This document shows positions 9,508-18,563 of a DNA stretch of 64,000 nucleotides, in pieces. Below the pieces are notes generated by a model. The model searched no databases. It saw only the letters and a list, made by a program, of their open reading frames with translations, and had not been told where the DNA came from. A program made the position numbers and the translations under genes. This DNA comes from JARKQH01 sp964631605 (GTDB lineage Bacteria > Verrucomicrobiota > Verrucomicrobiia > Limisphaerales > UBA8199), in the NCBI GenBank assembly GCA_964631605.1, contig CAZVYG010000003.1, positions 1 to 64,000 of the forward strand, written 5' to 3'. The first letter of the stretch is position 1; the number at the start of each line of letters is the position of its first letter.

Positions 9508-9689
9508 ACGCTTATCATACAGCAGAACCCACAGCCGCAGGCTGCCCCAGCCCGAGACCGTCCGCAAATTCTTTCCCGTTGCCGCTTGAAAGCAACACCC
9601 GGGCACCGGAGCGCGAAACAGGCGGGCGTTTCGAGGGTGGAAAGGAATGACCGGCCTCCAACGCCCACCCCCTTAAAGAAATCATAAAA

Positions 9690-9764
9690 ATGGCCGCAGC
9701 ATTCCTTTCGGGTAATCAAAAAAGCTTGGCAGAGGTTGGGGCTTTGGCTTTGCTGCGGCCATGA
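9690..9764 (+). promoter_or_regulatory. Possible leader peptide and start-codon hairpin upstream of the GH78 gene
   Basis: A 24-codon reading frame runs from ATG at 9690 to TGA at 9762-9764 and overlaps the GH78 ATG (9761) in an ATGA arrangement, the layout of translational coupling. ATGGCCGCAGCA (9690-9701) is a perfect 12-bp inverted repeat of TGCTGCGGCCAT (9751-9762). Pairing would bury both start codons in one stem with a 49-nt loop. The Shine-Dalgarno upstream of 9690 is weak (AAAGAA). Either the frame or the repeat could be coincidence; their overlap with the start codon is what makes the site notable. Confidence 0.4.
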
Positions 9765-12706
9765 TTCAGGATCAACGTGTGCTCTTGGCGGCATTTCGGC
9801 TGGCAATTTGGCTCGCCTTGCCCGCCGCCCTTCTGGCCCGCCCGGCGTTTGGCTCGTCCAACCCCGCCCTCCCGCCCCTCAAGGCGAAGTGGATTTGGCG
9901 CCAGGGACAGGATGTCCATGCCTACAACCAGACCGTGATCGCCCGCAAGCAGTTCAAACTCGAGGAAATCCAGAACGCGACGCTGCGGATTACGGCCGAC
10001 AGCTTCTACCGCCTGTCCATTAACGGCCGCTGGGTCAATGACGGGCCGGCTCGCTGCTGGCCCGAACACTACCAGTATGATGTCATTGATGCCACACCTT
10101 ACCTGCGGCCGGGCGCCAATGTGATCGAGGTCGTGGCGCGCTATTACGGCGTGGGGGATTTTCATCGCATCCCCAAACAGGCGGGACTGCTGGCGCAATT
10201 GGACGTTACCGATGCCCAAGGCCGCGTCAAAAGCATACTGACCGATCAATCCTGGGAAGTGGCGGACGCTCCGGCCTGGCTGCGCGAAACCCCCAAGGTC
10301 AGTATTCAGATGGAGCCGGCCGAGCTCTACAACGCGCAACTACCGCCCTCCCGCTTTTCCCGCGCCGCCGTGCTGTTTGAAACGCAGGCCGGCCCCTGGA
10401 AAAATCTTCATCCCCGGGATGTTGCGCTCATGAGTCTTCAACCGCGGCCGTTCCGGTCCTTTCTCGGCGCAAAGGTTGTACGGGCCGACGGGTGGGACTT
10501 CTGCCTGCCAGCCGTGCGACTGTCCAACCCCGGTGTGATCGAGGCCAACCACACCGCCAGCGCCGCCTGCGGCATGGCTGCGCTGGTGGAGAATGCCGCG
10601 CCGGTAACGTTGGTGCTCCGCACGGCCGGCATGCGGGTGTCTGTGGATGGGATGCAGGCCCGGGATAACCGCTTCAACCTCGGGCCGGGCCGGCACGTGG
10701 TGGTTGCCTTCTCGCAAAACCTGTTTGGCCACGACAAGGAAAAAGCCCTGCGTTTTGTTGAACCCGCCGGTTACAAGTTGGTCAACCCGCTTCAGCCGGG
10801 CCATGAAAACCCCTTCGTGCTGTTGCCCTTGCCCGAATTTGCCATCGCCACCAACGACCTGCTGTGGATTCAATTCACGCAGGACAACCCCGAACTCCGC
10901 AAGCTAATCGAAGGATTCCGGAAAACTTCCAGCGACCTCCTCGCCGCGGGAACGAACCTCGCCGCCTTCCACTCGGCTGTGGGCTCCCGCGCCCGCGTGC
11001 TGGCCTCGCGCGACATGTTCGTCACAGACACAGCCTGGCAGTTCACGGATCGTCAGGTCATCGAGGACGCCTCGAGCCTGGTGCGCAACCCCGCCGGCCT
11101 GATTCACGACAACCCCGAGGTCACCACCGTCCTTCCTTCCGACCGGGGGGACGTCGAGCTGCTTTACGACCTCGGTGAACAGGACGTGGGTTACTACGAC
11201 TTCGAGCTGGTCGCCGACGCCGGCGTGGCCGTGGACATTTTCGGCATTGAGTACATCTCCCCCGATGGCCGGCTGCAGCACACGGGGGGCAACCGCAACG
11301 GCATGCGCTACATTACCCGCGCCGGCGCCAACCGCTTCACGTCGCTGAAGCGCCGCTCCGGCCGTTACCTGTTCCTTACCTTGCGCCATCAGCAGACACC
11401 CGTTCACATCCGTAAGTTCCAACTCGTCTCCTCAACGTACCCCGTCAACCAGGCGGGCAGTTTTGCCTGCAGCGACGCGCGGCTGGAAAGGATCTGGGAC
11501 ATCTCGACACGCACGTTGAAACTTTGCATGGAGGATACCTACACCGATTGCCCGCTGTATGAGCAGACCCATTGGGTGGGCGATGCGCGCAATGAATCGC
11601 TGCTGGCCTACGGCGCCTTTGGCGCCTATGACCTCGCCAGCCGCTGCATTCGGATCACCGCCCAGTCCCTCGAACGCTTCCCCATTACCGGCTGTCAGAC
11701 ACCCTCCGGCTGGGACACGCTGCTTCCCGCCTGGAGTTTCCTCTGGGGTATCTCCACCTGGGATTACTACTTCGAGACCGGCGACCGCGACTTCCTGGCC
11801 GCGATTTATCCGGAGGTCATCCGGAACCTCAAGGGGGCGGAGTCGTTTACGAATGAACAGGGGCTTTTCAGCGGTCCCTTCTGGAACATGTTCGACTGGA
11901 GCGGCAGTGACCAGGGACGAAGGACGGTTGTCCACAACAGCATGTTCATTGTAGGGGCGATTGACGCGGCCTTGAAGGAGACGGCCGTTCTCAACAAGCC
12001 TGCGGACGCAGCCTGGCTCCGCCAATACCGCGAGCGCCTCGTCAAAGGCATCAACGCGCTTTGGGACCCCGGCCGGAACGCCTACCCGGACAGTGTTCAC
12101 GACGACGGCAAGCCGAGCCCGTCTGTTTCGCAACACACCAGTTTCCTTGGCTTGCTTTACGATATTGTGCCCGACGCATGGCGCGAGGCGGCCCGGCAGA
12201 ATCTGCTTCATCCGCCGGAGAAAATGGTCCGGCTCGGCTCGCCTTTTGCCGCGCTCTACCTCTACGAAGCGTACGAAAAACTGGGGATGGAGGATGAGAT
12301 CGTCAAGGCCATCTACCAGAACTACCTGCCCATGCTCGAAGCCGGCGCCACCACGGTCTGGGAAAGTTTTCCCACGGGCACAACCGGCGGCGGACGCTGG
12401 CCCACCCGCAGCCATTGTCATGCCTGGTCCTCGGCCCCAACCCGCTTTTTGAACCGGGTGGTCCTGGGAGTCAAGCCGACCGCGCCAGGGGCCCAAACCA
12501 TCGAGATCAGCCCCCGCCTGTCCGGCCTGGCTTGGGCTCGCGGCACCACGCTCACCAAACCAGGGCCCGTCGAGGTTTCCTGGAAGCTTGAGGACCACAC
12601 CCTGAGGGTGGATTACACGGTCCCGGCCGGTGTGAGCGCCCGCTTTGTCCGCAACCCGAGTCACGACGGGCTGGAGGTTTTTGTCAACGGACAAAAGCTG
12701 CCGTGA
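9761..12706 (+). CDS. Secreted alpha-L-rhamnosidase-like glycoside hydrolase (GH78)
   Basis: The 981-residue protein begins with a signal peptide (hydrophobic core about residues 8-27, ending near ARPAFGSS). A beta-sandwich region follows (KAKWIWRQ near residue 42; NGRWVNDGP near residue 88). The catalytic six-hairpin domain carries the GH78 signature DCPLYEQTHWVGD at residues 596-608. Its Glu is the likely general acid, and VWESF with Glu868 is the likely base. A C-terminal beta domain follows. Family enzymes remove terminal alpha-L-rhamnose from pectin, glycosides or other polysaccharides. Arg is replaced by Tyr in the usual DCPxRxER motif, so the sugar specificity may differ. It is transcribed divergently from the ABC-2 permeases and followed 61 bp later by thrH. 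Confidence 0.85.
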   Translation: MIQDQRVLLAAFRLAIWLALPAALLARPAFGSSNPALPPLKAKWIWRQGQDVHAYNQTVIARKQFKLEEIQNATLRITADSFYRLSINGRWVNDGPARCWPEHYQYDVIDATPYLRPGANVIEVVARYYGVGDFHRIPKQAGLLAQLDVTDAQGRVKSILTDQSWEVADAPAWLRETPKVSIQMEPAELYNAQLPPSRFSRAAVLFETQAGPWKNLHPRDVALMSLQPRPFRSFLGAKVVRADGWDFCLPAVRLSNPGVIEANHTASAACGMAALVENAAPVTLVLRTAGMRVSVDGMQARDNRFNLGPGRHVVVAFSQNLFGHDKEKALRFVEPAGYKLVNPLQPGHENPFVLLPLPEFAIATNDLLWIQFTQDNPELRKLIEGFRKTSSDLLAAGTNLAAFHSAVGSRARVLASRDMFVTDTAWQFTDRQVIEDASSLVRNPAGLIHDNPEVTTVLPSDRGDVELLYDLGEQDVGYYDFELVADAGVAVDIFGIEYISPDGRLQHTGGNRNGMRYITRAGANRFTSLKRRSGRYLFLTLRHQQTPVHIRKFQLVSSTYPVNQAGSFACSDARLERIWDISTRTLKLCMEDTYTDCPLYEQTHWVGDARNESLLAYGAFGAYDLASRCIRITAQSLERFPITGCQTPSGWDTLLPAWSFLWGISTWDYYFETGDRDFLAAIYPEVIRNLKGAESFTNEQGLFSGPFWNMFDWSGSDQGRRTVVHNSMFIVGAIDAALKETAVLNKPADAAWLRQYRERLVKGINALWDPGRNAYPDSVHDDGKPSPSVSQHTSFLGLLYDIVPDAWREAARQNLLHPPEKMVRLGSPFAALYLYEAYEKLGMEDEIVKAIYQNYLPMLEAGATTVWESFPTGTTGGGRWPTRSHCHAWSSAPTRFLNRVVLGVKPTAPGAQTIEISPRLSGLAWARGTTLTKPGPVEVSWKLEDHTLRVDYTVPAGVSARFVRNPSHDGLEVFVNGQKLP

Positions 12707-12767
12707 GCCATTGCCGCGAATGCGGGCAACTGGACACCTGCTCCGGGTTTTGGAATACTCCCGCCCC

Positions 12768-13373
12768 GTGAAACAATCAATCGTCACGTTGGATATGGAG
12801 GGAGTTCTGACTCCCGAAATCTGGATTGCCGTTGCTGAAAAGACGGGCATTCCCGAGCTGCGGCGCACCACGCGTGACGAGCCGGACTATGACAAGCTCA
12901 TGCGCGGCCGGCTGGCCATTCTCGATCGCCACGCTTTAAAGCTCTCCGACATTCAGGAAGTTATCGGCACCCTGGACCCCCTGCCCGGAGCGAAAGGTTT
13001 TCTCGACGAGCTGCGCTCCCTCGCGCAGGTCATCATCCTGTCGGATACCTTCGAGCAATTTGCCACACCCCTGCTTCGCAAGCTCGCCTGGCCGACCCTC
13101 CTGTGCCATCGCCTGATCGTCGAAAACGATCGCATCACCGGCTATCAACTGCGAGTCCCCGAACAGAAGCAAAAGGCTGTCGCCGCGCTGAAACTGCTGA
13201 ATTACCATGTTATTTCCGCCGGCGACTCGTTTAACGACACGGCCATGTTGGGCGAGGCGGATGTCGGATTCCTCTTCCGGGCGCCGCAAAACGTCAAAGA
13301 GCGCTTTCCACAATTCCAAGCGGTGGACGAATATCCGGAGTTACTACGTCTCATCCGGGGAGCCATGGGCTGA
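12768..13373 (+). CDS. thrH: ThrH-type phosphoserine phosphatase / phosphoserine:homoserine phosphotransferase
   Basis: The 201-residue HAD-superfamily protein closely follows Pseudomonas ThrH (205 residues): TLDMEGVL at residues 7-14 (DxE catalytic pair, Asp9/Glu11), PEIWIAVAEKTGI, ILSDTFEQF and the metal-binding GDSFNDTAML. ThrH dephosphorylates phosphoserine and can transfer the phosphate to homoserine, linking serine and threonine synthesis in the cytoplasm. The GTG at 12768 was chosen because it puts the motif at the family's usual distance; upstream in-frame ATG codons would add non-conserved residues reaching into the GH78 gene. It converges with gpsA. Confidence 0.9.
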   Translation: MKQSIVTLDMEGVLTPEIWIAVAEKTGIPELRRTTRDEPDYDKLMRGRLAILDRHALKLSDIQEVIGTLDPLPGAKGFLDELRSLAQVIILSDTFEQFATPLLRKLAWPTLLCHRLIVENDRITGYQLRVPEQKQKAVAALKLLNYHVISAGDSFNDTAMLGEADVGFLFRAPQNVKERFPQFQAVDEYPELLRLIRGAMG

Positions 13374-13406
13374 GCCGACGGCAGCACCCCCCTGACCTCC
13401 GCGAGG

Positions 13407-14387
13407 CTAAATCTCGGGCTTGAGTTCCCGCAGCATCAGGTCCCGGACCGCCTGCTCGGCGTTCTTTCCCTCGTAAAGAATCGCGTACACTTCGTCAATA
13501 ACGGGCGTTTGCACCTGGTGCTGCCGGGCCAGCCGATGGGCGGACCGGGCGGTGGGGTACCCTTCGGCAACCGCCGCCATGCCGGCCGCGATCTCCGGCG
13601 GTCGTTCGCCCCGCCCCACACGCTCGCCAAAGCCGCGATTTCGGCTATGACGTGAAAAGCAGGTCACCATGAGGTCGCCCAGCCCGCTCAGACCCGTGAA
13701 GGTTTCGGGGCGCGCGCCGCAGGCAACGCCCAATCGCCGCATCTCGACAATGGCGCGCGTGACGAGGGCCGCCTTGGAATTGTCTCCAAAGCCCAATCCG
13801 TCACTGATGCCCGCCGCAATGGCAATGACATTCTTCAGGGCGCCGCCCAGTTCGACTCCCAGCACGTCGGCGCTGGTGTAAACGCGAAAACTCGGGCGGC
13901 TGAACAGGGCCTGAACCGCTTCCGCCGCTCCGGCGTGCCGGCTGCCGGCCACAATTGCGGTGGGAATGTCGCGCGCGACTTCGACCGCAAAGGTTGGACC
14001 CGACAGCGCCACCGAAGTCGCCTGCGGCGCGGTCTGCGCCAAAATGCCGCTCATGGTCAGGCCGGTGTCATATTCAATGCCCTTGGTCACCGTGACCACC
14101 AGCCCGCGGCAGCCGCTCAGGCCGCGCGTCACCTCGCGAAAAACCTGCGAAGGCACCGCCACCACGACACACTCCGCCCCGCCGACAGCCCGCTCAAAGT
14201 CGCTCTCCAGGCGCAAACTCGGCGGCAGGTCTATGCCCGGTAAAAACCGCTCGTTCCGCCGCGTGTGACGGATCTCCTCCAGCCATGCCGGCACATGGCC
14301 CCACAGGGTAACTTCGCTGCCGCCCAGAGCCAGGAGCCGCGCCAGCGCCGTCCCCCACGCACCCGCGCCTATTATTGCGATCTTCAT
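13407..14387 (-). CDS. gpsA: Glycerol-3-phosphate dehydrogenase [NAD(P)+]
   Basis: The 326-residue cytoplasmic enzyme reduces dihydroxyacetone phosphate to sn-glycerol 3-phosphate for phospholipid synthesis. The N-terminal Rossmann motif GAGAWGTALA lies at residues 7-16. The catalytic Lys is in ELGGALKNVIAIAAG and the family block GLSGLGDLMVTC is present. The ATG at 14387 begins exactly at the family start; the upstream extension would overlap plsY. It begins 1 bp after the plsY stop, so plsY-gpsA form one unit delivering and then acylating glycerol phosphate. Confidence 0.96.
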   Translation of the reverse strand: MKIAIIGAGAWGTALARLLALGGSEVTLWGHVPAWLEEIRHTRRNERFLPGIDLPPSLRLESDFERAVGGAECVVVAVPSQVFREVTRGLSGCRGLVVTVTKGIEYDTGLTMSGILAQTAPQATSVALSGPTFAVEVARDIPTAIVAGSRHAGAAEAVQALFSRPSFRVYTSADVLGVELGGALKNVIAIAAGISDGLGFGDNSKAALVTRAIVEMRRLGVACGARPETFTGLSGLGDLMVTCFSRHSRNRGFGERVGRGERPPEIAAGMAAVAEGYPTARSAHRLARQHQVQTPVIDEVYAILYEGKNAEQAVRDLMLRELKPEI

Positions 14388-14388
14388 T

Positions 14389-15042
14389 TCATCTCTTTTG
14401 AACATCTGCCGCCTCCGGCCTGGGTTTGCCGAGCCGGTTTTCGGTGCCGTTGAGCAACCTGCGAATGTTTGCCTTGTGTTTGTAAACGGCCAAGGCCCCC
14501 AGCACCGCGGTGACCACAATTAAATTCAGGCTGCCCGCCGTCGCCCACACGGCGAACGGCAGCGTCAACGCGGCGCTGATGGACGCAAGCGACACATATC
14601 GCGTCGCCAGCAGCACGCCGGCAAAAACGCCAAGCAAGATCAAAAATGCCCCGGGCACCAAGGCCGCCAATACCCCGGCTGACGTGGCAATGCCCTTGCC
14701 GCCCTTGAAACGCAGCCAGCAAGTGTAATTATGCCCGAGCACCGCGCAAAAGCCCGCCACCAGGCCGGCCCACTCCGCCGTCAGCGCGCTGGCCGAAGGG
14801 TCCCAGCCGCGCCAAAGCAAGCGAGCCGCAACCACCGGCACCACCCCCTTGACGGCGTCCACCAGCAGAACGAATACCCCGGCCGCAACGCCGAGAGCGC
14901 GAAAGACATTGGTGGCTCCAATGTTGCCGCTCCCCACGCTGCGGATATCCACCCCCCGTCCCTTCGCGACCAGGTAGCCCGTCGGGACCGATCCCAGCAA
15001 ATAACCGCCCAGCGCGGCGGCAAGGTAGCCGACGATCAGCAC
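14389..15042 (-). CDS. plsY: Acyl-phosphate glycerol-3-phosphate acyltransferase
   Basis: This integral membrane enzyme transfers an acyl group from acyl phosphate to glycerol 3-phosphate, the first acylation in phospholipid synthesis. The three family loops are visible: GSVPTGYLVAKGRGVDIRSVGSGNIGATN, GHNYTCWLRFKGGKG and a C-terminal YKHKANIRRL. Five or so hydrophobic segments fit the family. The start is uncertain. The GTG at 15042 gives 217 residues and the usual short N terminus before the first membrane segment. A TTG at 15084 would add 14 residues. It is transcribed with gpsA and divergently from the oxidoreductase gene at 15141. Confidence 0.93.
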   Translation of the reverse strand: MLIVGYLAAALGGYLLGSVPTGYLVAKGRGVDIRSVGSGNIGATNVFRALGVAAGVFVLLVDAVKGVVPVVAARLLWRGWDPSASALTAEWAGLVAGFCAVLGHNYTCWLRFKGGKGIATSAGVLAALVPGAFLILLGVFAGVLLATRYVSLASISAALTLPFAVWATAGSLNLIVVTAVLGALAVYKHKANIRRLLNGTENRLGKPRPEAADVQKR

Positions 15043-15140
15043 GGCGCTTATGTAGCTTCTTCCCTCCCGGTTTGCAAAGCCCAAACTGCCCCACCTTGCC
15101 TGTTGTCAGCAGGGCACCTGCGGTGCCACAATACTCCGCC

Positions 15141-16193
15141 ATGACGAGCAACCAAGACTCCGCTTCCGCCCGCCGGCTTAAGGTGTCGGTTTTCGGCACC
15201 GGCTCGCTGGGCAAGGAACACGCCCGCATCTACGCCGAACTGGCCCAGGCGGGCGCTGTGGATTTTGTCGGTGTCTATGACGTCGTGCCTGAAACGGCCC
15301 GGAGATTGGCTGAAAAGTACGGCGTGCGCGCTTTTGCCTCGGCGGCGGAGGCGGCGGCGGCCAGCCAAGCCGTCAGCATCGTCACCCCCACCACCACCCA
15401 TTTTGAACTCGCGCGGCAATTGCTGGACCAGGGCAAGCATGTCCTGGTTGAGAAGCCCATGACCAACGACGCGGCGCAGGCCGGCGAGTTGGTGGAAACC
15501 GCCCGTCAAAAAGGGTGTGTCCTCCAGGTCGGCCACGTGGAACGCTTCAACCCGGTGTTCGCCTATCTCCAAACTGTGGCCAGCGAACCTCGCTTCATCG
15601 AGACCCACCGTCTGTCCCCCTACCCCGCGCGCAGCACCGACGTGGGCGTCGTGCTGGACCTGATGATCCACGACCTGGACGTTGTCCTGGCCTTTGTCAA
15701 CTCCGCCGTGGTCAGTCTGGACGCCGTGGGCATCGCCGTTCTCAGTCGCTCCGAGGACATCGCCAACGCCCGGCTCCGCTTCGCCAACGGCTGCGTTGCC
15801 AACCTCACCGTCAGCCGCATCAGTCCCGAGCGCATGCGCAAAATCCGGGTCTTCAGCGGCGGCCCCACCGCCAGCTATATCTCCCTGGACTACCGCGCCC
15901 AGGAAGGCTTCATCTACCGCATCGCCAAAGATGGGGAAGAGAAAAGTTCCCTGCTCAAGAAACTGCTGCACGCAAAGGATTCGGTCATCGTGAGCGAGTT
16001 CGCCGGGAAACGAATCGTTCGCGAGCCTGTCCCCATTGCCAAGGAGGAACCCTTAAAACTGGAGCTGACCCACTTCGTCGAGTGTGTTCGCGCGCACCGC
16101 GTCCCCCTGGTCAGCGGCGAGTCGGCCAAGCGGGCGCTGGACCTGGCGCTCGAGATTTCCCAGCGGATTGCCCGCGAAGCCCCGCAACTCTAA
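15141..16193 (+). CDS. Gfo/Idh/MocA oxidoreductase, possibly UDP-GlcNAc 3-dehydrogenase of lipid A synthesis
   Basis: The 350-residue cytoplasmic oxidoreductase has the NAD-binding motif GTGSLG at residues 19-24, the family EKP at 104-106 and VGHVERFNP at 130-138. HxERFNP is typical of the branch containing GnnA, which oxidises the 3-OH of UDP-GlcNAc so that a transaminase (GnnB) can install an amine for amide-linked lipid A. In Acidithiobacillus ferrooxidans gnnA and gnnB sit beside lpxA and lpxB; here the gene ends 3 bp before lpxB. Motif and position support a lipid A role, but this is inference and no gnnB is in the window. The ATG at 15141 was preferred over an upstream one that overlaps the divergent plsY region. 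Confidence 0.8.
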   Translation: MTSNQDSASARRLKVSVFGTGSLGKEHARIYAELAQAGAVDFVGVYDVVPETARRLAEKYGVRAFASAAEAAAASQAVSIVTPTTTHFELARQLLDQGKHVLVEKPMTNDAAQAGELVETARQKGCVLQVGHVERFNPVFAYLQTVASEPRFIETHRLSPYPARSTDVGVVLDLMIHDLDVVLAFVNSAVVSLDAVGIAVLSRSEDIANARLRFANGCVANLTVSRISPERMRKIRVFSGGPTASYISLDYRAQEGFIYRIAKDGEEKSSLLKKLLHAKDSVIVSEFAGKRIVREPVPIAKEEPLKLELTHFVECVRAHRVPLVSGESAKRALDLALEISQRIAREAPQL

Positions 16194-16196
16194 GTC

Positions 16197-17417
16197 ATGA
16201 GGCCGCCGGTTTTCATGCTCATTGCCGGTGAAGCCAGCGGCGACCTGCTGGCCGCGGAACTGGTGGCCGCACTGCGCGATGAGTTGGCTGCCCTTCCCGC
16301 TTCGACCAGCGATTTGCAGCCGCTGTGGACACCTCTGGAACCCCGGTTTTTCGGAGCGGGCGGTCCCCGCATGCAAAGCGCCGGCGTCGAGATCGCTTTC
16401 GACATGACGGCGCACTCGGTCATCGGCCTGGCCGAGGCCTTGAAAGGCTACCTGAAGTTCAAACGCATTTTTACGACCCTTCATCAGATGGCGCTTGAAC
16501 GCCTGCCCGATACCATCATTTGCGTGGACTTCGGTGGTTTCAACCGCCGATTTGCCGCCGCCATCCGGCGCCACCTTCGCGCGCGCCGCGGCCATTTCCG
16601 CAATTGGAATCCAAAGCTGGTTCAATACGTTTCGCCGCAAGTCTGGGCCTCGCGCGAAAACCGCGTGTTCCAAATCGCACGCGATTACGATTTGCTCCTG
16701 AGCATCTTCCCGTTCGAGAAAGAGTGGTATGCGCGCCGGGTCCCTCGGTTCCGGGTCGAGTTTGTCGGCCACCCCATCGTTGACCGTTACGCAACCTTGC
16801 CGCGGCCGCCGCGGGCCGCGTCCGTCTTGGACCCGGCCAACCCCCTGCTCCTGCTCCTGCCGGGCAGCCGCGAATCCGAACTGCGCCGTCATCTGCCGCC
16901 CATGCTCGGCGCCCTGGCCCTGCTGCGAACGCGCATACCGCACCTGCGGGCGCGCCTGGTTCTGCCGCAGGAGAGCCTCCTGCAACGGGCTGGAATAGAC
17001 TCTTTGCCGCCGGGGTTGGACACCCGCGTCGGGGGACTACCCGAGTCCCTGGCCGAGGCCGATCTGGCGATTGCCTCGACCGGAACTGTCACCTTGGAAT
17101 GCGCCTGGTTTGGCGTGCCGACTGTGGCCATGTACAAAGCCTCGTGGAGCACTTACCACATCGGCAAACGCATCATCAAAGTAAACTACCTCGCCATGCC
17201 CAACATCCTCGCCGGCGAATCCTTGTTCCCCGAGTTCATCCAGGATGCTGCTTCTGCTGAAAACCTCGCCGCCGCCGCCCACGACCTGCTGACCAACCTG
17301 ACCCGCCGAGAGCAAATCCAGACTCGCCTGAGGGAAATCATCCAGTCCTTGGGGTCTCCCGGCGCCAGCCGCCGGGCGGCGCGCGCCATTCTGGACCTTG
17401 GCACAGCTCGATCTTAA
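16197..17417 (+). CDS. lpxB: Lipid-A-disaccharide synthase
   Basis: The 406-residue GT19 glycosyltransferase condenses lipid X with UDP-2,3-diacylglucosamine to form the lipid A disaccharide at the inner membrane. The signatures LIAGEASGDLLAAEL (residues 8-22), FGAGGPRMQSAG, the VQYVSPQVWASR motif, FVGHP, LLPGSRESEL and ASTGTVTLECAWFGVPTV are all present. It is slightly longer than E. coli LpxB (382 residues), from an insert near residues 34-48 and another near residues 125-136. It starts 3 bp after the Gfo/Idh gene, so the two are surely co-transcribed. Confidence 0.96.
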   Translation: MRPPVFMLIAGEASGDLLAAELVAALRDELAALPASTSDLQPLWTPLEPRFFGAGGPRMQSAGVEIAFDMTAHSVIGLAEALKGYLKFKRIFTTLHQMALERLPDTIICVDFGGFNRRFAAAIRRHLRARRGHFRNWNPKLVQYVSPQVWASRENRVFQIARDYDLLLSIFPFEKEWYARRVPRFRVEFVGHPIVDRYATLPRPPRAASVLDPANPLLLLLPGSRESELRRHLPPMLGALALLRTRIPHLRARLVLPQESLLQRAGIDSLPPGLDTRVGGLPESLAEADLAIASTGTVTLECAWFGVPTVAMYKASWSTYHIGKRIIKVNYLAMPNILAGESLFPEFIQDAASAENLAAAAHDLLTNLTRREQIQTRLREIIQSLGSPGASRRAARAILDLGTARS

Positions 17418-17549
17418 CTGGCCCGCCTCCCGGCGTGACCGCCGGCACCCCGCCACAACCAAGGACCTGCTCGATTGCCTCCGCCGCCGCTTGCGCGGTT
17501 CAAGACTTGCATCCGCCGCGGGAGTTGTTGACTCTGGGGTTCCCGAAAT

Positions 17550-18563
17550 ATGCCGAAGAAAGCGTTGATTACTGGAATAACCGGACAAGACGGCTCCTAC
17601 CTGGCCGAACTGCTCCTGTCCAAAGGTTACGAGGTTCATGGAATCATCCGCCGCGCCAGCACGTTCAACACGGGCCGCCTCGACCCCATTTATGACGACC
17701 CCCATTCGGGTAAAAGCCGTTTATTCCTTCATTACGGCGACCTGAGCGATGCCAGCGCCCTGGCCCGCCTCCTGGGCCGGATTGAGCCCCAGGAAATTTA
17801 CAACCTCGCCGCCCAGAGCCATGTGCGCGTGAGCTTCGACAGCCCGGAATACACCTCCGACATCACCGGCACGGGAACCGTTCGCCTCTTGGAAGCCATT
17901 CGCGAAAGCGGCATCCGCCCGCGATTCTACCAAGCCTCGTCCAGCGAAATGTATGGAATGGTGCGCGAGGTGCCGCAGAGCGAAAAAACTCCGTTTTATC
18001 CACGCAGTCCCTACGGTTGCGCCAAAGTCTTCTCCTACTGGATCACGGTGAATTACCGGGAATCCTACAACATGCATTGCAGCAACGGCATCCTCTTTAA
18101 CCATGAGTCTCCCCGTCGCGGTGAAACGTTCGTCACTCGAAAAATCACCCGTGCCGTCGCCCATATCCAAGCCGGGCTCCAGCAAAAGCTCTACCTCGGC
18201 AACCTGGACGCCAAACGCGACTGGGGCTACGCCAAGGAATACGTGGAAGCCATGTGGCTCATGCTCCAGCAGGACAAACCCGACGACTACGTCATCGCCA
18301 CCAATGAAACCCACTCCGTAAGGGAATTCCTCGAGGTGGCCTTCAGCCACGTGGGACTCGACTGGAGTCAATACGTCGAAATTGACCCCCGCTATTACCG
18401 CCCTGCAGAAGTGGATTTGCTGATCGGCGACTACACCAAGGCCAAACGCCAGCTCGGGTGGGAACCCAAAACCAAGTTCGTGGATTTGGTCAAGCTCATG
18501 GTGGATGCCGACATTGAACTGCTCCGTCGGCATCGTCAGGGACAAATCCGCGTCAGCAGTTGA
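17550..18563 (+). CDS. gmd: GDP-mannose 4,6-dehydratase
   Basis: The 337-residue short-chain dehydrogenase converts GDP-mannose to GDP-4-keto-6-deoxymannose, the precursor of GDP-fucose and GDP-rhamnose for surface polysaccharides. Visible features are the NADP motif ALITGITGQDGSYLAELL at residues 5-22, RRASTFNT, the catalytic YGCAKVFSYW (YxxxK), FNHESPRRGETFVTRKI and LGNLDAKRDWGYAKEYVEAMW. Length is somewhat below E. coli Gmd (373). It follows lpxB after 132 bp and may share its transcript. The next pathway enzyme is not in the window. Its last 11 bp overlap a small gene on the opposite strand. Confidence 0.96.
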   Translation: MPKKALITGITGQDGSYLAELLLSKGYEVHGIIRRASTFNTGRLDPIYDDPHSGKSRLFLHYGDLSDASALARLLGRIEPQEIYNLAAQSHVRVSFDSPEYTSDITGTGTVRLLEAIRESGIRPRFYQASSSEMYGMVREVPQSEKTPFYPRSPYGCAKVFSYWITVNYRESYNMHCSNGILFNHESPRRGETFVTRKITRAVAHIQAGLQQKLYLGNLDAKRDWGYAKEYVEAMWLMLQQDKPDDYVIATNETHSVREFLEVAFSHVGLDWSQYVEIDPRYYRPAEVDLLIGDYTKAKRQLGWEPKTKFVDLVKLMVDADIELLRRHRQGQIRVSS

